In this document: piece after piece, positions 15,164 through 22,885 of the stretch
Layout of the letters: each line of letters opens with the position of its first letter
Numbering within the stretch: position 1 is the stretch's first letter
NCBI GenBank assembly: GCA_016871915.1
Contig: VHBP01000010.1
Coordinates: forward strand, 1-50,981
Source of the DNA: Gemmatimonadota bacterium
GTDB taxonomy: Bacteria; Gemmatimonadota; Gemmatimonadetes; Gemmatimonadales; Gemmatimonadaceae
DNA: 50,981 nucleotides
Reading direction: 5' to 3'
Program-made: the position numbers and the translations under genes
The notes under the pieces: model-generated
What the model saw: the letters and a program-made list of their open reading frames with translations, nothing else
Told to the model about the DNA's origin: nothing
The model's database searches: none

Positions 15164-16329
15164 CAGGCGATCCCTGCGAGCCCTCGTGCCTTGGCGACGA
15201 GGGCGGGGAAGAGCTCCGCCACGCGCGTGACATCGTCGGGGGTGGAGAGCGAGCCGAAGCTCATGCGCACGGCGGCGTTGGCGATCTCAGCGGGGATCCC
15301 CATCGCGGAGAGCACATGCGACGGGGTGACGCTCCCACTCTGACAAGCGGAGCCACTCGAGGCGGCGACCCCCTGGAGATCGAGTGCCATGAGGAGCGAC
15401 TCGGAGTCGGTGCCCGGGACGGAGACGTTGAGGATATGCGGCGCGCGTGCGGCACCGGCGCTGTGCACGACGAGACCGGGCACGCGCTCGCGGAGCGCCG
15501 CCTCCAGCGCGTCGCGCATCGCCTCGAGCTCGTGCCAGTGCGCCTCGCGCTCGACGATCGCCAGCTCCATCGCCCGCGCGAGGCCGACCGCCATCGCGAC
15601 GTTCTCGGTGCCGGGGCGACGCCCGCGATCCTGCGACCCGCCGAAGAAGAGGGGCTCGAGCGAGGTGCCGCGCCGGATGTAGAAGCAGCCGATTCCCTTC
15701 GCTGCCCCGAGCTTATGGCCGCTCACCGAGGCGAAGTCGAAGGGGATCGTCGTCGCATCGACCTCGACCTTCCCGAAGGCCTGCACCGCGTCGGTGTGGA
15801 AGAGGGCACCGCGCGCCTTGGCGAGCGCAGCGAGCTCGGCGATCGGCTGGAGCACCCCCGTCTCGTTGTTCACCCACATCACCGAGGCGATGGCGACGTC
15901 ACCCGGAGCGAGCTTCGCCTCGGCGTCAGCGAGATCGACGGCACCGCTCGCGGCGACGGCGAGGATCCGCTCCTCCGCCCCCTCCTTGGCCGCCTGATGC
16001 GCGGCGACGAGGACCGCCTTGTGTTCGGTGGGGGAGGTCACCACCGCACGCTTCCCGTGCGCCTTGAGACTCCGCCACGCGCCGAGGACGGCGAGGTTGT
16101 CGGACTCGGTGCCGCCGGAGGTGAAGCAGACCTCATCGGGGGCGGCGTGAAGACACTGCGCGACCCGCTCCCGCGCCTCGTCGAGCGCCGCCCGGGCCTC
16201 ACGGCCCCACCGATGGGTGGAGCTCGGGTTCCCGAAGCGGGGGCCGAAGTAGGGGGTCATCGCCTCGAGGACCTCCGGGCGGACCGGGGTCGTGGCGGCG
16301 TGGTCGAGGTAGATCGGGGCGGGGGGCAT
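15163..16329 (-). CDS. Cysteine desulfurase, NifS/IscS type
   Basis: A 388-residue PLP enzyme that takes sulfur from L-cysteine, leaving alanine, and holds it as a persulfide. It opens IYLDHAATTPVRPEVLEAM; the cofactor lysine is in SVSGHKLGAAKGIGCFYIRRG, the PLP His in SPTEHKAVL, and the sulfur-carrying cysteine in SSGSACQSGS. Directly coupled to mnmA, it most likely feeds tRNA thiolation, though it may also supply Fe-S assembly, since no isc or suf genes are seen here. ATG 16329 lies three bases after the predicted transcription start of a TATATT box. Confidence 0.93.
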   Translation of the reverse strand: MPPAPIYLDHAATTPVRPEVLEAMTPYFGPRFGNPSSTHRWGREARAALDEARERVAQCLHAAPDEVCFTSGGTESDNLAVLGAWRSLKAHGKRAVVTSPTEHKAVLVAAHQAAKEGAEERILAVAASGAVDLADAEAKLAPGDVAIASVMWVNNETGVLQPIAELAALAKARGALFHTDAVQAFGKVEVDATTIPFDFASVSGHKLGAAKGIGCFYIRRGTSLEPLFFGGSQDRGRRPGTENVAMAVGLARAMELAIVEREAHWHELEAMRDALEAALRERVPGLVVHSAGAARAPHILNVSVPGTDSESLLMALDLQGVAASSGSACQSGSVTPSHVLSAMGIPAEIANAAVRMSFGSLSTPDDVTRVAELFPALVAKARGLAGIA

Positions 16330-16338
16330 ACGCGTCGG

Positions 16339-16344
16339 AATATA
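16339..16344 (-). promoter_or_regulatory. Candidate -10 box of the desulfurase-mnmA operon
   Basis: TATATT reading leftward from 16344 to 16339. A +1 seven bases on (16332) would leave a 3-base leader before ATG 16329. It lies in the 20-base gap after the M28 peptidase gene. Confidence 0.5.
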
Positions 16345-16349
16345 CCCGG

Positions 16350-18203
16350 TCAGCGGTTGCAGCTCGGGTAGCTCGGATCGGGCCCGGTGATCTTGAGGCG
16401 GGTCGGCCGAGCGGCGATGGCGGCCATCACATCGTAGATAAAGCGCCCGAGCCGCGCCGAGTGATCGTACTCGATGTACTGCGGCTCGTCGGTCACCTGA
16501 TGGTAGTCCTGTGCGTAGCCCAGGGAGAAGTAGGTGACGGGGATGTCCTTGGAGACATAGCTCACCTGGTCACTCCGACAGAACCGATTGAGCGGGTTGT
16601 GTGTCACGTCCCAGCTCCGGTCGATCGCCATCGGCTCCCGGGAGTTGGCGTTCACGGAATCGATCACATCGCCGAACTCGCGGGAGAGGCGGCGCGCGCC
16701 GAGCATCTGCACCGAGTTGGGGCCGCCGTACTTCACTTGATCGGCGCGGCCCTTCCCGAGCATGTCCATGTTGTGCGCGGCGACGATCTTGGTGAGATCG
16801 ACGGTGGGGTGGTCGACGAACCACCGTGAGCCGAGGAGGCCGGCCTCTTCCCCCTGATGCGAGATGAAGAGGATCGAGCGCGCCGGCTTCTCCTTGGCGA
16901 AGCGTTCGGCGATCTCGAGGAGCACGACGGTGCCGGAGCCGTCGTCATCGGCGCCATTGCTGATCGAGTCGAGCCGCGCGGGGCGGATGGCGCGTGCCCG
17001 AGCGATGAGGGAGTCGATCGCGCGCTGCTGCGCCGGTGTCGGGACGCAGGCAGGATCGTTCGCCCCCTGGCGTCTGGTGATGGTGTTCACCGCACGGAGG
17101 GAGTCGTGATCGACCGGAGCGGTGTTGACCCCCACATGGTCGTTGTGCGCGCCGACGAGGACGTATTCGTTCGCCAGCGTGGGGTCGGCGCCCGGAAGCA
17201 TGGCGATCACATTGCGCGAGTTCTCGGCGGGGGCGCGGGTGAAGGCGTAATTCCAGCGGGCCGTGAGCCGCGTGCCAGTGGTGCCGGGCGAGAGCGAGGC
17301 GACCGCGCGACCACCGAAGAGACGGGCGGCGGCGGCCTGCGAGATAGTCGCGGCGGCCAGGGTGCCATCGGAGCCGGGGATCCGCACGGGCTGCATCATC
17401 CGGGTGGGAGTGAGGGCACCGGTGCGCGCGGTCTCGCTCATCCCGTCGAGCGCCACGACGAGGACGCCGATTGCGCCGGCGTCGATGGCGCGCTTGAAGC
17501 GGTTGACGGGGAGCGCCGGGCGCGGCGCGGGCGGACGGTTCTGCGCCTGCGCGCGCTGCGCCGCCTCGAAGGCGATCACCGCATCGGCCCCGAATTTGTC
17601 AGGGACGTCGGCGCAGCTCACGAAACTCGGTGGGACGGCGCGGGCACCGGCGGTGCCAGCGGCGTCACTGACAAAGACTGCGGTGCGCCCCTTCACCTCA
17701 GCGGCGAGCGGGAGGGTGTCCTCCCACCGGCCGGCGAAGATGACGGGGACGTCGCGCAGATCGGCGCGCGCGGTGACGCCATTTATCGCCGACGGAGCGG
17801 TCGGGAGCCAATCGCGGCGGAGATCGAGTGCGCCTCCACCGATGGCCAGGCGAGCCGAGGCGGCGTCGACACCGAAGGCACCGTAGGGCAGGGACTGGAA
17901 CCAGGTGCCATTGTCCCCCGCCGGCCGGAGGCCGAGTCGCGCGAACTCGCGCGCGATGTAGTCGGTGACCTTCGCGTTCCCAATCTCGCCGATGCGACGG
18001 CCCTGCATCGAGTCGTCGGCGATCTGATAGAGGCGCGTGCGCAGGTCGTTCGCATTGATCGCCGATTCGGTGGGGCGCGGGGGCCAGGTCATCGGCCCCT
18101 CATCGGGCCAGACCGGCTTGTGCGAGGCGCGAGTCTGTGCGGCCGCGGTCGAGGTGATCGTGAGGAGGAGCGCGGCGAGGCGCGTGACGGCGTGACGAGT
18201 CAT
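16350..18203 (-). CDS. Secreted M28 family metallopeptidase (aminopeptidase-like)
   Basis: A 617-residue protein with an N-terminal signal peptide (positive start, LAALLLTITSTAAAQ, cleavage near residue 23). A protease-associated (PA) insert lies at about residues 130-330, and a di-zinc M28 catalytic domain after that: GAHNDHVGV, NGADDDGSGTVVLLEIAERF, SHQGEEAGLLGSRWF with the catalytic and ligand Glu, HNMDMLGKG, and a C-terminal His in AQDYHQVTDE. These supply all expected zinc ligands. It should remove N-terminal residues from peptides outside the cytoplasm. Its ATG overlaps the kynurenine formamidase stop (ATGA), making it the last gene of a four-gene operon with tryptophan catabolism. Confidence 0.88.
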   Translation of the reverse strand: MTRHAVTRLAALLLTITSTAAAQTRASHKPVWPDEGPMTWPPRPTESAINANDLRTRLYQIADDSMQGRRIGEIGNAKVTDYIAREFARLGLRPAGDNGTWFQSLPYGAFGVDAASARLAIGGGALDLRRDWLPTAPSAINGVTARADLRDVPVIFAGRWEDTLPLAAEVKGRTAVFVSDAAGTAGARAVPPSFVSCADVPDKFGADAVIAFEAAQRAQAQNRPPAPRPALPVNRFKRAIDAGAIGVLVVALDGMSETARTGALTPTRMMQPVRIPGSDGTLAAATISQAAAARLFGGRAVASLSPGTTGTRLTARWNYAFTRAPAENSRNVIAMLPGADPTLANEYVLVGAHNDHVGVNTAPVDHDSLRAVNTITRRQGANDPACVPTPAQQRAIDSLIARARAIRPARLDSISNGADDDGSGTVVLLEIAERFAKEKPARSILFISHQGEEAGLLGSRWFVDHPTVDLTKIVAAHNMDMLGKGRADQVKYGGPNSVQMLGARRLSREFGDVIDSVNANSREPMAIDRSWDVTHNPLNRFCRSDQVSYVSKDIPVTYFSLGYAQDYHQVTDEPQYIEYDHSARLGRFIYDVMAAIAARPTRLKITGPDPSYPSCNR

Positions 18204-18832
18204 AGCGGTCTTAGGAGGGCACGTACCGGCGCGGCATCGATCGCGCCGACGGCGAGGGGAGGAGCGAGGAGTTCGTACGGGCCGGGGCGGATCGCCCGCA
18301 GGTCGAGATTCTCGAGGACGTTGGCGCCCCCATCGAAGAGGATCCTATGGACCTCGAGCGTCTTGCTCTCGCGGGCATCGACGCTGGGGCAATCGACGCC
18401 GAGGAGGCCGAGGCCATCGGCGACGAGGGCGCGGGCGGCGGCGGGTGCGAGCACGGGCCACGCCTCAGGAAAGGTCCCGTTCGCGATGGTCCGCCCAGTG
18501 TGCAGCAGGAGTCGCACCGTCCCCGAGAGATAGCCCGCCGCCTCGAGTTGGCCCATCGTGATCTCACCCTCGAGGTGCCGCACATCGATCACCCGGCTCA
18601 GCCCGATGAAGGCCTCGAGGGGGAGTTGGTTCGCCCCCGAGGCATCAAGGGCCACGTGGAGCGGGGCATCAGCGTGCGTCCCCACGTGCGGGCTCGTCTC
18701 CATCCGCGACACGTTCACGCTCGCGCCATCGGCGATCGCCCAGCTCCAGCCGCAGGAGCAGGGGGTATCGCCCGGCCACTCGGGAGTGCCGGGCGCCAGG
18801 GCGATCGAGATGTCGTGGATGGGGCGCGTCAT
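18200..18832 (-). CDS. kynB: Kynurenine formamidase / cyclase-family hydrolase
   Basis: A 210-residue metal-dependent hydrolase of the cyclase (KynB) family. The signature HVGTHADAPLHV matches the family's HxGTHxDxPxH zinc motif, and VDCPSVDARES and EVHRILFDGGANVLENLDL match conserved later segments. KynB hydrolyses N-formylkynurenine, the product of tryptophan 2,3-dioxygenase, to kynurenine; the dioxygenase gene ends one base upstream, which favours this substrate over other cyclase-family reactions. The start is taken at ATG 18832 (MTRPIHDIS) rather than a longer frame from 18928, because the extra 32 residues would lie entirely within the dioxygenase gene. Length equals characterised KynB. 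Confidence 0.85.
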   Translation of the reverse strand: MTRPIHDISIALAPGTPEWPGDTPCSCGWSWAIADGASVNVSRMETSPHVGTHADAPLHVALDASGANQLPLEAFIGLSRVIDVRHLEGEITMGQLEAAGYLSGTVRLLLHTGRTIANGTFPEAWPVLAPAAARALVADGLGLLGVDCPSVDARESKTLEVHRILFDGGANVLENLDLRAIRPGPYELLAPPLAVGAIDAAPVRALLRPL

Positions 18833-18833
18833 C

Positions 18834-19574
18834 TCACCCCGCGTAGAGGCGGGCGCGGACCGCCCAGAGTTCGGGGAAGAAGCGCTGCTGGATGGTCTTG
18901 TTGAGGTACTTCGCCCCCAAGGTGCCACCGGTGCCCCCCGTCATCGGACCGATGATCCGCTCGACGAGTTGCACATGCAGGAAGCGCCACTGCGCGAACC
19001 CCTGCTCGTATTCGAGAAAGGCCTCGGCGAGCATCAGTAAGAGGCCGTGCTGCGGTTCGGTGTAGAGCGCTTCGAGTGTGATGCCGCGGCGGGAGAGCAT
19101 CTCGAGGAAGAGCGCCTGCAGCGTCGGGCGAGCGAGCGCCCGCTGCACGACTGCGGGAATCTCGCCGTGCTCTTGGAGCGCCGCCATGAAGTGCGACTCA
19201 CGCAGCCCGCTCGTCGCCTCGATCGCGCGGAACTGGGCGCTCTGCGACCCACTCGAGCTCCCGAGGTAGCCACGGAACTGCTTGAAGCGCTGTGGCGGGA
19301 GGGTGTCGAGCGCGCGGAGCTCATGCGAGACGAGGCCCACGAGCGAGTTGATCCGCTGCATGGTGAAGACCGCGGCCTGCGCATCATCCTGCTCGAGATG
19401 CGCGATCAACTGATCGAACTCATGGAGCAGCACCTTGAACCAGAGCTCGCTCGCCTGATGCACGACGATGAAGAGCAGTTCGTCCGGATGTTCCGGTGTG
19501 CTCTGGGGCCGCTGCAGGTCGAGCAGTGCGTCGAGGTGCAGGTAGGTCGGGTAGGAGATCTCGTCGGTGCTCAA
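18834..19574 (-). CDS. kynA: Tryptophan 2,3-dioxygenase
   Basis: A 246-residue heme dioxygenase that opens the indole ring of L-tryptophan to give N-formylkynurenine. Diagnostic segments are ISYPTYLHLDALLDLQ, FIVVHQASELWFKVLLHEFD (distal heme-pocket His), FRGYLGSSSGSQSAQFRAIE, and FLHVQLVERIIG...TGGTGGTLGAKYL, which bears the proximal heme His and the tryptophan-binding GTGG loop. It is somewhat shorter than the ~280-residue Xanthomonas enzyme. The start codon is TTG, overlapping the preceding stop as TTGA (19574-19571). No kynureninase gene is in the window, so the route beyond kynurenine is not visible here. Confidence 0.92.
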   Translation of the reverse strand: MSTDEISYPTYLHLDALLDLQRPQSTPEHPDELLFIVVHQASELWFKVLLHEFDQLIAHLEQDDAQAAVFTMQRINSLVGLVSHELRALDTLPPQRFKQFRGYLGSSSGSQSAQFRAIEATSGLRESHFMAALQEHGEIPAVVQRALARPTLQALFLEMLSRRGITLEALYTEPQHGLLLMLAEAFLEYEQGFAQWRFLHVQLVERIIGPMTGGTGGTLGAKYLNKTIQQRFFPELWAVRARLYAG

Positions 19575-20293
19575 AAGGTCGATACCTCGAGGGCGCGGAA
19601 ATCGTCGACGCGCATCGTCTCGTGCGTCAGGAAGGGTTCACCGAAGCGGCAGCGGATCAGCGAGCCGTAATGCGCCGCCTGATGCCGCACCACGTCGAAG
19701 AGGGGCTCGCCGGTGGGGAAGACCTCCCCGGCCTGTGTGGCGCCCTCGAACTGCGAGGCGTAGCAGCGGAGCGCCTCGAGCTTGGTCTCGAAGGTGTCGG
19801 AGATGTCGGCGACGAAGGTCGGTTTGATCTGGTCCTCGCGGAAGGCGATCGCGTAGAGGACCTTGAGCGGGCGATGGGGCGCGGTGCTCGGGTCGAACTT
19901 GGCGAGCCCGGCCAGGAAGCTCGCATCGCGGATCAGCTCACTCGCCACGCGATGGTCGGGATGCCGGCCCTGTGGCGCCGGCGCGATCACGATCCGTGGC
20001 CGGAGCTCCCGGAGCAGTCGCGCCAACTGTCGGCGTGTGTCATCGGTATTGGTAATGCCGGCATCGGGGAGGCCGAGGTTCCGACGCTCCGCCACGCCGA
20101 GGACTGCTGCGGCGCGCTCCGCTTCCTGCGCCCGGAGCTCAGCGGAGCCCCGCGTCCCCATCTCCCCCTGCGTCAGATCGAGGATCCCGACGCGGAGCCC
20201 GAGGCGGACCTGCCGGGCGATCGTCCCCCCGGCCAGAAGCTCGACGTCGTCCCGGTGGGGGCCGATCGCGAGGAGGTCGAGTGGGAGCGCCAT
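19571..20293 (-). CDS. bshB1: PIG-L family deacetylase, bacillithiol biosynthesis BshB1-like
   Basis: A 240-residue zinc deacetylase of the LmbE/PIG-L superfamily. BshB1 removes acetate from GlcNAc-malate during bacillithiol synthesis. Matches to that subgroup include LDLLAIGPHRDDVEL, GGTIARQVRLGLRVGILDLTQGEMGTRGSAELR, RNLGLPDAGI, GRHPDHRVASEL and RCYASQF. The first motif is usually AHPDDxE; here it reads PHRDD, keeping H13, D15 and D16. bshA and bshC are not in the window, so other deacetylation targets remain possible. ATG 20293 lies one base after the predicted transcription start; a longer frame to 20356 would run through the divergent promoter. It heads the kynA-kynB-peptidase operon. 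Confidence 0.82.
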   Translation of the reverse strand: MALPLDLLAIGPHRDDVELLAGGTIARQVRLGLRVGILDLTQGEMGTRGSAELRAQEAERAAAVLGVAERRNLGLPDAGITNTDDTRRQLARLLRELRPRIVIAPAPQGRHPDHRVASELIRDASFLAGLAKFDPSTAPHRPLKVLYAIAFREDQIKPTFVADISDTFETKLEALRCYASQFEGATQAGEVFPTGEPLFDVVRHQAAHYGSLIRCRFGEPFLTHETMRVDDFRALEVSTF

Positions 20294-20300
20294 GGGAGGG

Positions 20301-20306
20301 AATCTA
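20301..20306 (-). promoter_or_regulatory. -10 box of the bshB1-kynAB-peptidase operon
   Basis: TAGATT reading leftward from 20306 to 20301. The predicted +1 is 20294, one base before ATG 20293. It shares its TA base pairs with the divergent GNAT -10 box. Confidence 0.6.
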
Positions 20307-20316
20307 TCTTCCTGAG
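20305..20316 (+). promoter_or_regulatory. -10 box of the GNAT gene, leaderless spacing
   Basis: TATCTT at 20305-20310 and six bases to ATG 20317. It overlaps the opposite-strand TAGATT box within the near-symmetric GGAATCTATCTTCC (20299-20312). Confidence 0.7.
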
Positions 20317-20877
20317 ATGGTGTCGCACCCTCCCGCGCCCTCGGCCCAGCCCACACTCGCCACCCCCCGGCTCCTCCTCCGGGCGTTCCTCCCCACGGAC
20401 GCCGCGGCGGTGACGCGGGAGGTCTCCGACCCGCGGGTGGCGCGTCAGACCCTCCTCCCGCATCCGTACCCGGTGGGCGCCGCTGAGGTTTTCATCGGGC
20501 GTTGCGCGATGGAATGGGAGGCGGGGAAGGCCGCGACCTGGGCGATCACACGGCGGGATGACATGTCGCTCATCGGGGCGATCGCCGTCCGGATGGTGCG
20601 GGCGCACCAGACGGGTGACCTCGGGTACTGGCTCGCCGTGCCGACCTGGGGGCAGGGGTTCATGACCGAGGCGATCGATGCCGTCGCCACCGTTGCGTTC
20701 GCCGGACTCGGCCTGCATCGGCTCGAAGCACGGCTCTTCCCGGACAACCCGGCATCGGCGCGCGTGCTCGAGAAGTGTGGGTTCCGCCAGGAGGGAACGC
20801 TGCGGGGCGCACTCTGGAAGGAGAATGCGCCCCGCGACGTTCGGCTCTATGCTCGGTTGGTGACCGACGCGCGATGA
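20317..20877 (+). CDS. GNAT family N-acetyltransferase, RimJ/RimL-like
   Basis: A 186-residue acetyl-CoA-dependent acetyltransferase. The fold runs TPRLLLRAFLPTDAAAVTREVSD (beta1-alpha1), IGAIAVRM (beta strands), DLGYWLAVPTWGQGFMTEAIDAVATVAFAGLGLHRLEARLFPDNPASARVLEKCGFRQEG. The GQGFMTEA segment is the acetyl-CoA pyrophosphate loop, and N-x-AS-x-x-VLEK-x-GF is typical of RimJ/RimL-type enzymes acting on protein N-termini or small amines. The substrate is unknown. It is a single gene under its own leaderless promoter, divergent from bshB1, and its TGA directly abuts the stop of the convergent Spy-like gene with no gap. Confidence 0.88.
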   Translation: MVSHPPAPSAQPTLATPRLLLRAFLPTDAAAVTREVSDPRVARQTLLPHPYPVGAAEVFIGRCAMEWEAGKAATWAITRRDDMSLIGAIAVRMVRAHQTGDLGYWLAVPTWGQGFMTEAIDAVATVAFAGLGLHRLEARLFPDNPASARVLEKCGFRQEGTLRGALWKENAPRDVRLYARLVTDAR

Positions 20878-21309
20878 TCAGCGTCGGGGCGGGGGACGGC
20901 GACCGCCCCCCATCCCACCGGCGTTCTGCTGCATCTCCGCCTGATTCTTATCGTACTGCACCTGCTGCTCCGGCGTGAGCACGTTGCGTACGGCCGCGGC
21001 CTGTGCCTGACGCATCGCCACCATCTGGTCCCGCATCGCCGACATGTCGGCGCCGGACTGCATCATCCCCTGCATGGTGGCGCGCCCTGCGGCCTGGATC
21101 GAGTCGATCTTCGCCTTCTGCGCGTCGGTCAGATTGATGCCCTTATAGAGCATCTCATTCTGACGGGCCATGCCGCCCTGGCCCATCCCACCGGGACGGC
21201 CACCGCCCATCCCGCCGCCGGGAGGCCCACCCATCCCGCCGCCCTGTGCCTGCGCCACCGAGGCGACCAGCACCAACATCGCCGCCGCGAGTCCACGTCC
21301 GAATCGCAT
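20878..21309 (-). CDS. Small periplasmic Spy/CpxP-like LTxxQ protein
   Basis: A 143-residue exported protein. A signal peptide (MRFGRG, then AAAMLVLVASVAQA) is followed by a Gly/Met/Pro-rich stretch (GGGMGGPPGGGMGGGRPGG) and a helical region containing two LTxxQ motifs, LTDAQKAKID and LTPEQQVQYD, as in the Spy/CpxP family of periplasmic chaperones and stress sensors. The helix is rich in Met and Gln (MQSGADMSAMRDQMVAMRQAQ). It ends with a basic GGGRRPPPRR tail. A good GGAGG at about 21316-21320 precedes ATG 21309, unlike most genes here. Possible roles are envelope-stress chaperone or metal binding; neither can be shown from sequence. Confidence 0.75.
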   Translation of the reverse strand: MRFGRGLAAAMLVLVASVAQAQGGGMGGPPGGGMGGGRPGGMGQGGMARQNEMLYKGINLTDAQKAKIDSIQAAGRATMQGMMQSGADMSAMRDQMVAMRQAQAAAVRNVLTPEQQVQYDKNQAEMQQNAGGMGGGRRPPPRR

Positions 21310-21387
21310 TCGTATCCTCCAGAGAGTGAGGTCCGGCCGCGAAACGGGGTCGGACATCCTGTTAGACGTCGCGACCCCGGATTTCGT

Positions 21388-22812
21388 TCAACGACCGCCC
21401 CGCCGCCGGCCGCCCCCACCACGCCTTCCTCCCCCCGCCGGGGAGCCCGGTCGGTGGTTGTCGGGTCGGCTCGGATCGTGGCGTGGGCCGTCGGGCCGCC
21501 GAGGTTCCTGCCGCTTGGTGGAACGCTCCGCCTCGGCCTTCGCGTGGGCCTCGCGCCGTGCCAGCTTCTCCTTGGCGCGCTTGCGATCCTCCGCCTTGCG
21601 GGCGCGGATGGCGGCGATGCGCTCGGCGAGCGGGACCTCGAAGCGTTCGACCGGCTTATGCGCGTAGTCGAAGCCCGAGAGGGTCCGGCGTGGGAGCTTC
21701 CGCCCGATCGCCTTCTCGATGGCGCGTAGATCGACCTCTTCCTCAGGCGAGACCAGCGTGAACGCCTCACCGGTGGCCTCGGCGCGCGCCGTGCGGCCCA
21801 CGCGATGGATGTAGTCCTCGGCCATATGCGGGACGTCGAAATTCACCACGTGTTCCAGCGCCTCGACGTCGATCCCGCGCGCGACGATGTCGGTCGCGAC
21901 GAGCACACGGACCTTCCCCGACTTGAAGTCGGCGAGCGCCTCGGTGCGCTGATTCTGGCTCCGGTTCCCGTGGATGCGTGCGTTGGGGATCCCTGCGTTC
22001 GTGAGCACCTCGGAGAGACGATTGCTCCGATGCTTGGTGCGGGTGAAGCAGATCACGTTGCCGACGACGTCCTGACGCAGCAGCGAGATGAAGAGGTCGG
22101 CCTTGAGTGCCTCAGCAACGGGCCAGAGCGCCTGTTCGATCTTGGACGCCGGCGCGGCGACACGCTCGACGTTGAGGCGCACGGGGTCGTGCAGCATCTC
22201 GCGCGAGAGCGCGACGATCGGCGCGGGCATCGTCGCCGAGAAGAAGAGGGTCTGCCGCTGCTTGGGGAGATGATGCAGGACGCGCTTGATGTCAGGAAGA
22301 AATCCCATGTCGAGCATGCGGTCCGCCTCGTCGAGGATCAGCACCTCGAGGGTGCTGAAGTCGACGTACTTCCCGGGCTGTCCGAGATGATCGAGGAGTC
22401 GCCCCGGGGTCGCGATGATCACGTCGACGCGCTGCCGGAAGGCCGTTTCCTGGGGTCCCATCCCGACGCCGCCGAAGATCGCGGCGCTACGCAGCGTGGT
22501 GAACTTGGCGAGGTCGGTGAAGTCGGCGTGCACCTGTGCGGCGAGTTCGCGCGTGGGGGCGAGGACGAGGGCGCGGGTGGCGCGCGTCGGCTGCTCGAGG
22601 AGCCGATGCATCACCGGCAGGAGGAACGCCGCGGTCTTCCCGCTCCCCGTCATGGCGCAGGCGAGGAGGTCGCGCCCCTCGCGAGCGGGGGGGACGGCGT
22701 CGAGCTGGATCGGGGTGGGCTTGGCCCAGCCGAGGCCGGTCGTGGCTCGCACCAGTTCTGGCGCGAGTCCGAGGGAGTCGAAGGTCATGTCGTGGGATGA
22801 GGGCGAACGCAC
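21388..22812 (-). CDS. DEAD-box ATP-dependent RNA helicase
   Basis: A ~474-residue RNA helicase with all core motifs: Q motif (FDSLGLAPELVRATTGLGWAKPTPIQ), AMTGSGKTAAFLLP, PTRELAAQ, TPGRLLDHL, DEAD in LILDEADRML, SAT, then the second domain with ARGIDVE and HRVGRTARA. After about residue 375 comes a basic, Arg/Gly/Pro-rich tail typical of RhlE-type helicases that act on ribosome assembly or mRNA decay. Start choice: a TAGCTT box at 22824-22819 predicts +1 at the GTG 22812-22810; the neighbouring ATG at 22815 would be upstream of the transcript, and ATG 22788 is a third option. It lies downstream of the permease cluster but has its own promoter. Confidence 0.92.
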   Translation of the reverse strand: MRSPSSHDMTFDSLGLAPELVRATTGLGWAKPTPIQLDAVPPAREGRDLLACAMTGSGKTAAFLLPVMHRLLEQPTRATRALVLAPTRELAAQVHADFTDLAKFTTLRSAAIFGGVGMGPQETAFRQRVDVIIATPGRLLDHLGQPGKYVDFSTLEVLILDEADRMLDMGFLPDIKRVLHHLPKQRQTLFFSATMPAPIVALSREMLHDPVRLNVERVAAPASKIEQALWPVAEALKADLFISLLRQDVVGNVICFTRTKHRSNRLSEVLTNAGIPNARIHGNRSQNQRTEALADFKSGKVRVLVATDIVARGIDVEALEHVVNFDVPHMAEDYIHRVGRTARAEATGEAFTLVSPEEEVDLRAIEKAIGRKLPRRTLSGFDYAHKPVERFEVPLAERIAAIRARKAEDRKRAKEKLARREAHAKAEAERSTKRQEPRRPDGPRHDPSRPDNHRPGSPAGGGRRGGGGRRRGGR

Positions 22813-22818
22813 CATTGA

Positions 22819-22824
22819 AAGCTA
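22819..22824 (-). promoter_or_regulatory. -10 box of the DEAD helicase gene
   Basis: TAGCTT reading leftward from 22824 to 22819. Six bases later is GTG 22812. It lies six bases downstream of a TGTGA-N8-TCACA palindrome. Confidence 0.65.
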
Positions 22825-22829
22825 TCGGG

Positions 22830-22847
22830 TGTGACGCCCCGCTCACA
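22830..22847. promoter_or_regulatory. TGTGA-N8-TCACA palindrome upstream of the helicase -10 box
   Basis: TGTGA (22830-22834) and TCACA (22843-22847) flank eight bases. It covers about -18 to -35 of the predicted helicase start. The half-sites resemble those of CRP/FNR-family regulators, whose usual spacers are shorter (six for CRP), so the binding protein is unknown. Confidence 0.35.
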
Positions 22848-22885
22848 GGATGCGCGGGCGATACGGCGGCATTACGCGGGACTGG

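Noticed and set aside
16857-18533. A 558-codon plus-strand open frame
   Set aside because: It is antisense to the M28 peptidase and kynB, which have full catalytic motifs.
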